A program made the translations under genes and the position numbers. A stretch of 64,000 nt of DNA from the NCBI RefSeq assembly GCF_004337985.1, contig NC_043743.1:4352186-4416185 (forward strand), given 5' to 3'. This stretch comes from Pyricularia pennisetigena (taxonomy: Eukaryota > Ascomycota > Sordariomycetes > Magnaporthales > Pyriculariaceae). The stretch's first letter is position 1. Each line of letters starts with the position of its first letter. The notes under the pieces are model-generated. The model had not been told where the DNA came from and searched no databases. It saw only the letters and a program-made list of their open reading frames with translations. This document shows, one piece after another, positions 35,549 to 46,384 of the stretch.

Positions 35549-37351
35549 ACCAATTACATTGGCCGAAAAGATCGCGCTCGTTCTAATCTGAGGACATTTT
35601 GTCGCATTTCGCCGTTCATGGCGGTACCACCAACGATAATTTGTCGCATTTCGCCGTTTATAACGGTATTATTAATAATATACCTAATATTGCGATATCG
35701 CTAATAATTATTTTATTAATATAAGGATAATTTGTAGTATTTTACCGTTTGTAGCGGGTATATATAATATATTCGCATTATAATAGTAAAAGGAAATAGT
35801 GTAACTATAATATATAATTAAATATTTGAATAAAGAATCAAATAAAACTTATAAAAATATATAGTAATTCGCGTTGAATTAATTGGAGTTTGTTAATCAT
35901 TTGAATGCCGGCCGCGTTCTAATAGCTACTGTATATGGAAAGATATTAAAATATTAAATAAAATCTGTAATTCTTCATTATATTTAATTTTTATTTTAAA
36001 TAATGGTATATAATAGTAATTTTGATTGAAATTACAGTTTTTAAAGCTTAGTGAACCTAACACTGCAATGTGCATGCAATTATCGATTAAAGTAAAAGTT
36101 TTATTAATATTTTTATATAAATTCACAATTTGTTAAAAAATTTAATAATTTACGCAAATATTGGTAAAATGAAAATATGTTTTATTAAAACATTCCTTTA
36201 TAAGTTTGTTAATAATTTGTAGATAAATTTTCTTTTTATAAATCTTATTTAATTAAATAAAGCAAAAAATATAAAAATAACACAAATTTAGCATTTTTTA
36301 TTATAAAAAAATAAAAAGGGCCGGTATGGTAAATTGGGCTTTACGTTGACGTTTATTTGTATACATAATCCACCTTTACAAACTTTGGTTTTATTAATAT
36401 TAAAATTGGTAAAAATATAAAAACATTTCGATTGCAAAATATATATAAAATTGGATACACTTTACCTATCCGCATATTTAACCGTTAAAATAATTAAATA
36501 AACGTACAAAAGTGTAATAATATATTAAATATATATATGCCACCCCCCACGTGCAAAAACCATAAAATTTGGCTGCAAAACAAAAATAATTTAAAATTAA
36601 TTAAATAAAGCAAAAAGTTTTATAAAATACACATTTAGCATTTTCTTTTATTAAACACTTTTAAAAGCCGATATTATGGGCAGGATTGGATTTGGACGTT
36701 TGTTTATATACGTAATCGGACTTCTGAAGCTTTGGTTTTATTATCGTTAAAATTGGTAAAATTATAAACGAGTTTCGATTGTAAATTATATATAAGAAAG
36801 TATATACTTTGCCTATCCCCTTATTTAACGGCTTATATAAGCTGGTTTATGCACCAAAACTTGGTATAACAATATATAAATATATACGACCCTCCACGTG
36901 CAAAAATTATAAAATTTGGTCAAAAATTGAAAATAATATCAAAAGAAATCGAAAATCGAAAAAAAAATCGAAAATCGAAAAAAAAGTCGAAAAACCAGTA
37001 CCGCCATGAACGGATTAAGGGCAGGTGGTATCGAATTCGGCCATAATAACAAATAAAAAAACAAATCGAATTGCTGCTAATAGCGGTATTAAACGCTATT
37101 TTTAACGATATTTTATTTTTTTAATATTGTATATGGTTGTGGAATAATAAAGGAGTTTCGGTTAAAAAACGGCCAAAAATACCGCCATAAACGGCGAAAA
37201 TCGACAAATTGTCCTCAAACCTAAACCAAAACGTTCTTTGGATGGACCCACAGGTACATTGCAAAGCCGCAATTGAGCCACGAAATGGAGCGAAGCGAAC
37301 GAAGTGGATCAATTGTGGAGCTTTGGGCTTCAGGGATGAGCCCTGAGACTA

Positions 37352-37707
37352 GGTCCGCACCCCTGAAAGCGTTCCGGTGCCGCACAGGATTTTCCGAAAA
37401 ACTATTTTGTATGCGTTGTTGAAAAAACACCCTTATTTCCATATAAACCATTTTTAGGTTCATATTAATTTGCTAATTTGGTGAAAATTTCAACCCGATA
37501 TAGGGTAGCTAATTCGTAGGTGCAGGGTTAGTACTAACCCGGTATAGTGTAAAACCCATTCGTTGACCCTTTGAATCGCAGCTCCTGCAACGCAAAGTAT
37601 AACGGAAAATACGACAACCCCGACAGCCCGATTTCGGTACTATCTATTGTGCTTATATACAAATAAATATGGACCCATTACATGCTAAATAACGCATATA
37701 ATTAACA
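37352..37707 (-). mobile_element. Copia LTR (family A) fragment
   Basis: It matches the terminal 360 bp or so of the family A LTR, from the GGTCCGCACCCC block to GCATATAATTAACA. The first part is lost at the junction with the MULE-like terminus at 37,351. Confidence 0.85.
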
Positions 37708-39341
37708 CTATTAAATAGATCCATTCGCACCATTTACCGAAAAATAAATTAGGAAAATGTGGATAAATGGGTTACGGTTCGATTTATTGCGAGTAATGAG
37801 GTAGCGGTGCCTAATTACCCAAAGGTACTTAAGCGTTAGGTAAAAGGGTTACAAATACTGGTTATCGACCCATTTTATAATAAAATGCCTAAGGAGTTTA
37901 AGGGGAGTTATTTAGCTGCTATTTAATTTAAACACGCGGAATAATTGCGAATTTTAATTATATATTTTACGGTTCTTTTAGCAGCTAAAACCCCTAATTG
38001 CGTAAATTCTATTTAAGTTGTATTGGCGTAATAAATATCCAATTAAACAAAAACAGACTTCAGAAAAGATACTTAAACAGTTAATTGAATTTTATATTTT
38101 AACATTTGAAAAAGATATTTTATAAACCATTATTTTTAACATTAAACAAATCAATTATATATTTCTCGTCGATATTAAAACCCGTTTTACAAACATAGCA
38201 GCAAGGTTTGAAATAGTAAATAGTTGTACCAAAAACATATACGCCGCTTTTTGCAATACCATTAATGCATTTTTTTGTATTTGCGATGTAATATTAGGCG
38301 GAGCTATGGACATTATATTTTTTACTAAGCGCTGGAAATTAATTGTGGGGATTAAAAGGCTTGTACGGGATCACAATCGGCGGATTTCCTTTAACGCAAT
38401 TATGAAAAATAATTATTAAACTATAACCATCCAGTATAACCAATTATATTTCTTATTCCCAAGTTTTAACCGCTTTACACAGTTATTTTTTTTTTGTTAT
38501 CCATCATTTGGTACCCGTATATTAAATTTTCCGCTATTGCGATTTAGTGGTTTACCCCCAAATATCCTTCTTGCGGTTTTTTTGATTTTACCTCGTTTAA
38601 TTTATAAATTATTCTTTTGGTTAATAATACGTAATAATAGTTCTGGAATTAACAGTAATCTTCAAGGTCATTCGGGGTTTATTTGTGCAAAAAAATATCA
38701 AAGTACGGAATGGGGTCGACGTAAACTGACCGGAAATCTACAGATTATGAATTTAAATATCCATTAATCAAAAAAACAAAATGTTTATTTATTATATGGC
38801 AGTATTTGGTCTAATTTGGGAAGACTAGGACGTTGTCGACGTTTGCTTTATTCTGCTTTTACCAGGTTTAAACAAACAAAACCCGGTCACAAATAATAGT
38901 GCAAAAAGAAAACAAACAATAGATAGTACAAATTTTTGATTTTAACGAATTTTCAACCCCAAATTTAACCGATATTTTCCCGTTATCGATTATTGAAAGT
39001 TCCACTGTTTAATTAAATGGATAAATTACATGTAATCCCACTTTTTCCACAGTTTTAAAACAATAACGAAAATTTCTTTCCCTTTTTTTTGAACTTTTAA
39101 CGAAAGTATCGTAATGGATACCATATCGCCAGCTCCGCAAACTTCGGTCGAAAAACGGGTGTTTCCTGACATTGAAATTGCTGACGAATTTCATAGTAAT
39201 CTTTCTAATATATGTACACCCGTCCCACGTTCACCTGGCGTTAGTTCGCACAATTATCATTTCCCTATTAAATTAAATCAGGAGGTTAAAACTGAATTTA
39301 TTGCGGTATTTGCAAATAACCAAAATATAGATCGCAATAAT
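37708..39341. other. Unassigned region, probably decayed transposon coding
   Basis: The plus strand has protein-like stretches: MPKEFKGSYLAA near 37,890; RFTNIAARFEIVNSCTKNIY near 38,185-38,250; and a 76-residue frame at 38,537-38,767. It also has an open piece from 39,114 (VEKRVFPDIEIADEFHSNL) that runs into the gypsy LTR at 39,342. No family was recognised for any of them. Confidence 0.4.
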
Positions 39342-39518
39342 TGTTATAGGGTAAACCAACGGCCTAGCGACCGTTAAATATCCTTGTTGGTATTATTACT
39401 AACACTGGGGGGGAGTAAAAAGGAAAAAATATATGTCCGGGTCGTGGTAATATCCTTCCTTTTATATATTATCCTTAACCCGTTTTTGTGTTTTATTACG
39501 TAATACGTGTTTCAAACA
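39342..39518 (-). repeat. Gypsy 3' LTR (177 bp)
   Basis: On the plus strand it runs TGTTATAGGGTAAACC...GTGTTTCAAACA. It aligns along its length with 56,117-56,294, including GGTCGTGGTAATATCCTTCC, with mostly C/T and G/A differences. TG...CA ends fit an LTR. Confidence 0.75.
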
Positions 39519-41640
39519 CAGATTTATATTATAACCCGCATTCGCCCGTCCTTAGTTAGGTGTAATCCCCATTTGCAGGTATAGGGATGATGTAATGGGC
39601 GCGTGCTTTTTTGCTGGTTTTTATTCCGTTATCGCCGCGGTTCCGATATAATATGTTTTGGGCGTCGGTACCTATTATAACCCACCCGTCCATTATTTTG
39701 GACGGTGTAAATCCGTGGTCGGGTTTTACCCGTTTGTTTTTGGCCGCGGTTATATCGCGGGTTTTTTATCCTGTCTTCCGTTTGCGGGCGGTTGCCGCGG
39801 TCTATTTTCCCTTTATTTTGGGCGGTATAGGTCCGTGGTCGGGTTTTGCCCTCCTATTTTTAGTTATGGTGGTGTCGGGGTTTTTTTATCGTACTTGCCG
39901 TTTATAGGTGGTTGTCGCGGTTTATTTTCCTTCTTTTTTGGGCGGTATAGGCTTTTTTGTCCATTGGTATAATTAATTTCCCGTAATGGTTACGGTTTTT
40001 ATTTTTCGCATTTTTTCCGCGTTATCGTTTTGGTTTTTTTTACTTTCCAATTTTTTTTCAATTTAAATTGTTTTTGTTTTTTTATTTTTTTTCGTTCCCG
40101 TTTCCTCCGTTTTTCGCCATTTTATTGATTTTTCCCCATTTTTGCATCGCCCCATTCCCCGTTCGTATTACCTTTATTTCGTCCATCCTTATTTTTTGCT
40201 CGTTTTTATTTATTATTTGTAGCGTTATTTGTCGTTACCAATTCGCCGTTATTATATCCCGGGTTTTTGTTTTTTTAATCGCGTCGCAAATAGTTTTAAA
40301 TAAACCAGTACCGGTGGTGGAGGTGGCCGGTTTCGCCACCTTGGTGGATAACTGCTTTCGTCGTATTACGATAATGGTCGCCCATTTATAAATTGTATCG
40401 ATTAAATACCGATTAAATAACATCGTTAATTCGTCCTCGCAACGTTTTTATCGCGTTATCGGTACCGCAAAATATTTAAGTAATTTATATAACGACTGAT
40501 ATACCGTTTTGGAAAATGTGTATATTTTTTGCGTTTCCTGCGTAAAAACGTCCAAAATAAATAAAGTTTGGGAATATGGTCCTACCCCCGACGGTATTGG
40601 TTACCAGCGATATTATAATATCAAAAAATCGTATTATTATTATAACGAAACCGCCTACGCCTTTAACCCTGTTTTCGCCGCCGTTTGCGTAAATTAAATA
40701 TTACGATTTACAATGGTCGTTATATTTCCCGACCTTTAATTAAAAACATTATCGTGGATAATAAAAAGTTTTTTGGTAAAAATATTATCTTATTGCAAAA
40801 TCTTTTTACCGTTTATATTAGTTGGGTCCGCATTTATTAGGACGTTTAAAATAAAACGACCAATTCCGGGGCCGCGATAACTTTTACCAAAATTATTATA
40901 TTTACTATTATATTCAGTATTTCCTCCCGCAGCGGTTGTAATTATAACGGTTAATTGGTACAAACTTCTGTACGCGGTTTTACTTACGTGGAAATATGCT
41001 TTATTCCTTTAATATACAATTATTTTGGTACCGTTACTAATTTTTAAATTTTTTAGGAACGCAATACGTCGCTTTATAGAAACAATTCGCAGGAAACGCG
41101 CCGAAATAATCATGTTTTTGTTGTTTTAATTACCGTTTTGGCCCTTTCCCCCGCTATTTTTATACGCCAATTTCGTCCCGCGTATTCCCCGCGTTTATTC
41201 GTTTTTACCAGCACCACGTTTCGTCGTCGTTTCGAAATTCTTTTTTTACGTTACCTTATCGTCCCCCGTTTTGCTCATATTTCGACCCGGCATATGTTTA
41301 ATTCCTCGTCTCCCCGCGCCTTTATTTCGCCGCGTTCTCGTATTTTCGGTCCAAATATAGGTAAAAACCCGTTTTTTGGAAACTCTTATCGTAAACTGTT
41401 TTTAATTAAAAATATTGTACGTCGTCGCACCGCCTTATTACGGTAGGTTAATTAATTTATTAAATATTAGGAATTTCCGATTTCCGAGGACGACGCGGAA
41501 AATAATAAAATAGAAAAGGAGGACGTTCAAATGGGGGAGAGAAATAAAGAAAGAATTGGATGGTAAATCGGAGGTGTATAATTCGGTTTTTAATTAATAT
41601 TTCATCGTCGCTCAAAATTGTCGTTTCGTATTATATATAT
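39519..41640 (-). pseudogene. Extra coding-like region 3' of the chromodomain
   Basis: Reading minus-strand stops as decayed codons gives a continuous protein-like frame from about 41,450 to 39,600. It includes IYTFSKTVYQSLYKLLKYFA, RCEDELTMLFNRYLIDTIYK and KWATIIVIRRKQLSTKVAKP, then a low-complexity charged tail with repeats. It is not pol and no family was recognised. It could be an additional ORF of this element, a gag from another element, or an older insertion. Confidence 0.45.
39695..39960. repeat. Tandem repeat of about 120 bp, 2.2 copies
   Basis: Blocks starting TTTTGGACGGTGTAAATCCG, TTTTGGGCGGTATAGGTCCG and TTTTGGGCGGTATAGG recur at about 39,697, 39,817 and 39,936. The 120-bp period is a multiple of three and yields a repeated motif around KPDHGPIPPKIKGK / KPDHGFTPSKIMDG on the minus strand. 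Confidence 0.75.
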
Positions 41641-42420
41641 TAAATTAATTTAGGGATTGGGTGGGTGGGATGCGGTTACGCCGCCCCAAATATAGGCGCG
41701 GTTTACGTGGTCGTCGGCTTGTTTTTACCATTTCTCGCCCCGGGAAAAAGTTTAATTTGGCGTGTTTTTTTTACCGTGCAATCGGTTAAACTAATATTTA
41801 ATTTAAATTTACCGCGTCGCCGTTTTACTGGGGAATTGTCGGCCTTTTTAGTAATTATAATAAATCTTGGGTCCGGTTGGATATTTAATTGCTGGCGTCG
41901 TTTGGATATTGGGTTATTATTCGTTTGGGCCGGCCTTTATTTTGTTTCGAATTTATTTAATACCCGTGTATTTTCCACCGTTACCAAATCTTCCTACGTG
42001 GGTTCGTTCCATTTTTTCCATTTTATTAAAATTTTGCGTTTACGCCTTTTTCCCCTTGCGTTTTTCGCGGCCAAAATTTTTTTTATTACCCATTTTTACG
42101 CGGTTTCGTTATTCAAATTTAATAGGATTAATAACGGGCCGGGTTTAATATTGGTACGTATCTGGAATAATAATAGGTCGTCCGCAGCCTTTTCGATTAG
42201 TTCCACGTAAAAGGTGGGGTGCGTTTGTTTCGCGATATTTAGCGTAACCGTTAATAATGTAGGAATTGTTACAATTGTATATTTATTCGTTATAAAGTTA
42301 AACTTTTCATTCGGGAGGTTATTTTAACGTTTCGTAAATTAAGGAAAACTTTATCCCTTATTTCGAAACGTTCCCCTGGTTTCCGTATTTTATTTGCGTT
42401 TTTTTTACGTTATTGTAAAT
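41640..42420 (-). pseudogene. pol: Gypsy integrase C-terminus and chromodomain
   Basis: The minus strand reads HPTFYVELIEKAADDLLLFQ (consensus 'HPvFHVSLLEp...DPLPGQ'), then KWVIKKILAAKNARGKRRKR and KILIKWKKWNEPT, which is the chromodomain pattern ('EveeIl..R...r.....YLVKWkGw...T'). Chromodomains guide integration of chromoviruses into heterochromatin. The 181-codon plus-strand frame over this stretch is an antisense shadow. Confidence 0.85.
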
Positions 42421-42970
42421 TGTTAACAATATAAGTTGTTAACAGGGGTTTAGGCATTAACGTAGGTGCGACGTGGTGCTAGTTGCGTTGTAAGAGCCGG
42501 TAATTACAAAGGTTAAATGCATTAAATTGTTCACTAAATTTGGGATTAATAGATTTAGTTCATTGGTGGGGGAAACTTTGCTTTATTTCCCTTATTTACT
42601 TTCCAACATCGAAGTGGGGGTCCGCACCCCGCTAAAAGTTCCGGTGCCGCACACGATTTTCCGAAAAATTATTTTGTGTACGTTGTTGAAAAAACACCCT
42701 TATTTCCATACAAACGATTTTTGGGTTCGCACTAATTTGCTGATTTGGTGAAAGTTTCAACCCGGTACAGGGTGACTAACTCGTAGGTGCAGGGTGGGTG
42801 TTAAACCCGGCACAGGGTAAAACCCCATTCGCTGACATTTTAAATCGCAACTCCTGCAACACATAAAATATAACAGGAAATCCGACAGCCCCACTTCGGC
42901 ACTATTTAATATAGCTTATATAAAAATAAAAGTGGACCCATTCCATGCTAAATAACGCATATAGTTAACA
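42421..42970 (-). mobile_element. Solo copia LTR (family A) within the gypsy integrase
   Basis: TGTTAACAATATAAGTTG...CATATAGTTAACA, 550 bp, full length. Flanks TAAAT and TATAT agree in four of five bases. Gypsy integrase sequence lies on both sides. Confidence 0.87.
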
Positions 42971-43448
42971 TATATAAATTATGGCGGCGAGGGCCGCGTT
43001 TATACCGTTTTTATAATATTGTAAAAACAAATTCGCGCGGTTTTTGGGCGTGGAACCCGGCCCTCCATTTATTTATATTACCGGCACTGCGTTTATTTCG
43101 TAATTTAATAATAAGTTGTTTAATCTCATTCCCGTAATTTACGAAGGCTTATTTTTTAACGCTAATTAAACGGCGCGTAGGTATCCGGGCCAGTTTATTT
43201 GGTCGAATACCACGAAAATTCTTAAATAATATTGCATTTTCTAATTGATGCGTTCCGTAGCTTTATCCGTTTTTGGGTGCTAGGACGTCGATAATAATTG
43301 TAAAATTCCTATTTATCAGTACAATTCCGACTAAGAACTTCTAATTTAATTTAACCCCCGGTCCAATATAATCGCGTTAAAAAAAACCCCCAAACCGCCA
43401 CCAAATAATAACGGATTTTGCGACGCAAATTTCGGTTTTTATCGAATT
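42971..43448 (-). pseudogene. pol: Gypsy integrase core remnant
   Basis: Minus-strand reading has a degraded 'lgi...lSTAfHPqtDGqtER.N...e.yLR' region (YNYYRRPSTQKRIKLRNASI at about 43,300). It is cut at 43,449 by copia copy 2, which carries the GAATT duplication. Confidence 0.6.
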
Positions 43449-44002
43449 TGTTAACAATATTAATTGCTAACAGGGGTTTAGGTATTAACCTAGGTGCGGC
43501 GTGGTGCTTGTTGCGTTATAAAAGCCTGTAATTACAGGGTTTAAATACACTAAAGTCACTAATTTTGGGATTAATAGATTTAATTTATTGGTGGGGGAGA
43601 TTTTCCTTTGTCTCCCTTATATATCCTCCCATATCGAAATTGGGGTCCGCACCCCGCAAAGGGTTCCGGTGCCGCATACGATTTTTCGAAAAATTATTTT
43701 GTATACGTTATTGAAAAAACACCCTCATTTCCATATAAACCATTTCTGGGTTCGCACTAATTTGCTAATTTGATGAAAATTTAAACCCGGTACAGGGTAG
43801 CTAACTCGTAAATGCAGGGTGGGTATTAAACCCGGTAAAGGGTGAAACCACATTCGCTGACTTTAAATCGCAATTCCTGCAATATACAAAATATAATAGA
43901 AAATCCGACAGCCCCAACAGTCCCATTTCGGCACTATCTATTATAGTTTATATACAAATTAAAATAGACCTATTATATGCTAAATAACGCATATAATTAA
44001 CA
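43449..44002 (-). repeat. Copia copy 2, 3' LTR
   Basis: Full-length family A LTR. The polypurine tract (plus strand CCCCCTCTCTTTT) follows at 44,003. Confidence 0.92.
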
Positions 44003-44214
44003 CCCCCTCTCTTTTGCTACTACTTACATGAAATCAGAAAAAGAAGTATATAAAAATAAAAACTTAAAAAAAAAGGATCCCTTTTATGTCCCAACCCGAC
44101 TCGAACTCCCGATATAAACCCCTTGGATAATTAAACCCTTTACACAGACTTGTAACCCCCGAAATGGACGAACCCCTGAATTGGAAAAAACCCCCAAAAT
44201 TGTAATAACCCCCG

Positions 44215-44285
44215 GATTCGAACCCCCGATTTGTATAATATTAACCCACGGAATTAACTATTAGGCCAGGTAACTAATTTGGCTA
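44215..44285 (-). other. tRNA-like segment in copia copy 2 3' region
   Basis: The minus strand reads TGGCCTAATAGTTAATTCC (box A-like) and GGGGGTTCGAATCCGG (box B-like), about the spacing found in a tRNA gene. The putative acceptor strands AGTTACC and GGTTATT pair mostly, but the D arm and T stem are imperfect. It is likely a decayed tRNA gene captured by the element rather than a working gene. Copy 1 lacks the box A part. Confidence 0.45.
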
Positions 44286-44509
44286 TTCGTTAATAATAGT
44301 TTAAATTAAATATATTATATAAGGTATTTCGAATGCGTAAATCGCCCAAAACACGAACTTTTTCAAATTTAATTCAATTTCTGGTATAAAGTCGGTTTAA
44401 ATTGCTTATTAATTAACCTGTGCAGGGTAAGTTCGGGTAATACGGCTGGTACTAGGCTAACGAAAATCTAGTTTTTGCAAATAAAGGAAATATAATGGGT
44501 AATTACCTA

Positions 44510-45837
44510 CCAAACTAATTAAATGCCTTAAAATTCAGTAAATTAAAACCAAGCTTTAAGGGTTTAAGCCCTATAAAGTTTAAAAAAAACCTTGTAAATT
44601 GGAAGCGTTAGGGGTTTTGTTAAGCCATTAGCGGGCATTTATTTGGATTCCGGGTATTTTAGGGATATTAATCCTTTTGTAATTAACTCCCGTACGTAAT
44701 GAGATTTTAATAACGTATATTAAGTACGTTGGTGGTACGTAAAGTTATGTGCGTTAGTTGTAAAATTTGTATTTTTTCCAAATATTGCAATAAAGCCTTT
44801 TATACGTAGTCCGATCGTCATAAATAAGCTTTTAAACCACTGTGCTTCACGTAAGGCTTCCGCTAAGGCATCGGTTTCAGCTTCTGGAGTGCTTAAAACT
44901 ATAATATTAGCCTTTTTGCACTTCCACGTTATAGGGCCCCCAAATAGGGTATACAAATATCCGTAAATGGATTTTGAAATTTCCCTAGCCCCGGCAAAAT
45001 TGCTATTATTAAAACCCAGTAATTTTAGGCCTTTAAAACCCCTTATTAATGAATTGGTGGTAATTCGGTTTTAAATACTTTATTTCCGTAACAAATAAAT
45101 AAGGATTTAATACCCGTTAAATACCGTAATAGTTTTTGTTAAAAAACGTAAAAACCACTAAACCGTAAAACCGATATCCGGGCGCGTTAAAAGCAGTAAA
45201 TACATAAGGGTACCGATAATACGCTATAATAATTTAATTTCCAACGCATTTACGGGTTTACCCCCGCTATATTTTAATATACCCGGTTATAAGGGAATAA
45301 ATATAAATTTGCAATTGACTAATTCGAACGTTGCTAATTCTTCCTTTGTATATTGGTTTTAATGGAACCAAAATAGGCGTTTAGGCCTATCCTTTATAAT
45401 TTAAACGCTTAAAAAATCAGTTGCAGGGCCCCTATTTTCCAACGCGTGTACCTTATTAACGGGCTTTTAAATCCTGAATAAATTGCAATTTAGGACCTAT
45501 TAGCAGGTAATCGTTTTCAAAAATAATGATAAAATGTTTGGATTTAACGTTATAAAAAACAGCGGGATTAGAAATTAATGGCTTAAAACCTTTTTTAAAA
45601 AATACGGTTTTGAATTTGTTTTGCCATTTTTTTGGACCCTATTTCAAACCGTATAGCGCCCTTTCCAACTGTATAACCTGCAATTCTTTCGGGTTATAAC
45701 CCATTTTCACTAAAATCTTAACGGTGGTAAAATTACAATTTTTTACCCATTCGTTAAAACCGTTTGGAATTTGCAAATATATATTTACGTCGGTAAGGTT
45801 ATTATTTAAAAACGCACCGATAAAATCGATTTGTTTT
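44510..45837 (-). pseudogene. pol: Copia copy 2 RNase H and RT C-terminal half
   Basis: The open piece 44,720-44,956 has ETDALAEALREAQWFKSLF of RNase H. The RT part up to 45,837 is collinear with copy 1 and carries many stops. It is interrupted after the codons of the QIDF block by the LTR insertion at 45,838. Confidence 0.82.
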
Positions 45838-46384
45838 TGTTAATATATATGCGTTATTTAGCATGTCATGGGTCCACTTTTATTTGTATATAAGCCACAA
45901 TAGATAGTGCCGAGATGGGGCTGTTAAGGTTGTTAGATTTTCTATTATATTTTATGTGTTGCAGGAATTGCGATTCATAGTTAGCGAATGGGGTTTCACC
46001 CTGTACCGGGTTTAATACCCACCCTGCACTTTCGAGTCAGCTACCCTGTACCGCGTTGAAATTTTCACGAAATTAGCAAATTAGTGCGAACCCAAAAATG
46101 GTTTGTATGGAAATGAGGGTGTTTTTTCAACAACGTATACAAAATAATTTTTCGGAAAATCGTGTGCGGCACCGGAACGTTTTTTGGCGTGTGGACCGCC
46201 ATTTCGATGTCGGAGAGTATGTAAGGGAGATAAAGGAAAATCTCCCCCACCAATAAATCAACTCTATTAATCCTCAAATTAGTGAACAATATAGTGCATT
46301 TAAACCCTGTAATTACAGGCTTTTACAACGTAACTAGCACCACGCCGCACTTAGGCTAGTGCCTAACCCCCTGTTAGCAACCCA
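45838..46384 (+). mobile_element. Solo copia LTR (family A) inside copia copy 2 RT
   Basis: It starts TGTTAATATATATGCG and ends GTTAGCAACCCA, about 12 bp short of the usual ATTGTTAACA-type end. Flanks GTTTT (45,833-45,837) and GTCTT (46,385-46,389) differ by one C/T transition. The uninterrupted host sequence is present in copy 1 near 20,760. Confidence 0.87.

Larger units (their letters stand above)
33609..37351 (-). mobile_element. MULE-like element interrupted by another copy of itself
   Basis: The right terminus at 33,609 (TAGTCTCAGTGCTCAGACT) and the left terminus ending at 37,351 (CCCTGAGACTA) define a reversed copy. Its two halves, 33,609-33,700 and 35,549-37,351, are separated by the full copy at 33,701-35,548 and an ACCAATTAC duplication. 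Together the halves make about 1.9 kb. The outer flanks (GGCTCAATT and GGTCCGCAC) do not match. Confidence 0.85.

Noticed and set aside
35300..35900. Large palindrome suggesting a replication origin or cruciform element
   Set aside because: It is explained by the right end of one MULE-like copy meeting the interrupted right end of a reversed copy at the ACCAATTAC duplication.
41665..42210. 181-codon plus-strand open frame, the longest in the window
   Set aside because: It lies antisense to the gypsy chromodomain coding, is rich in Phe/Leu/Val from AT-rich complementary codons, and matches nothing; it is a shadow.
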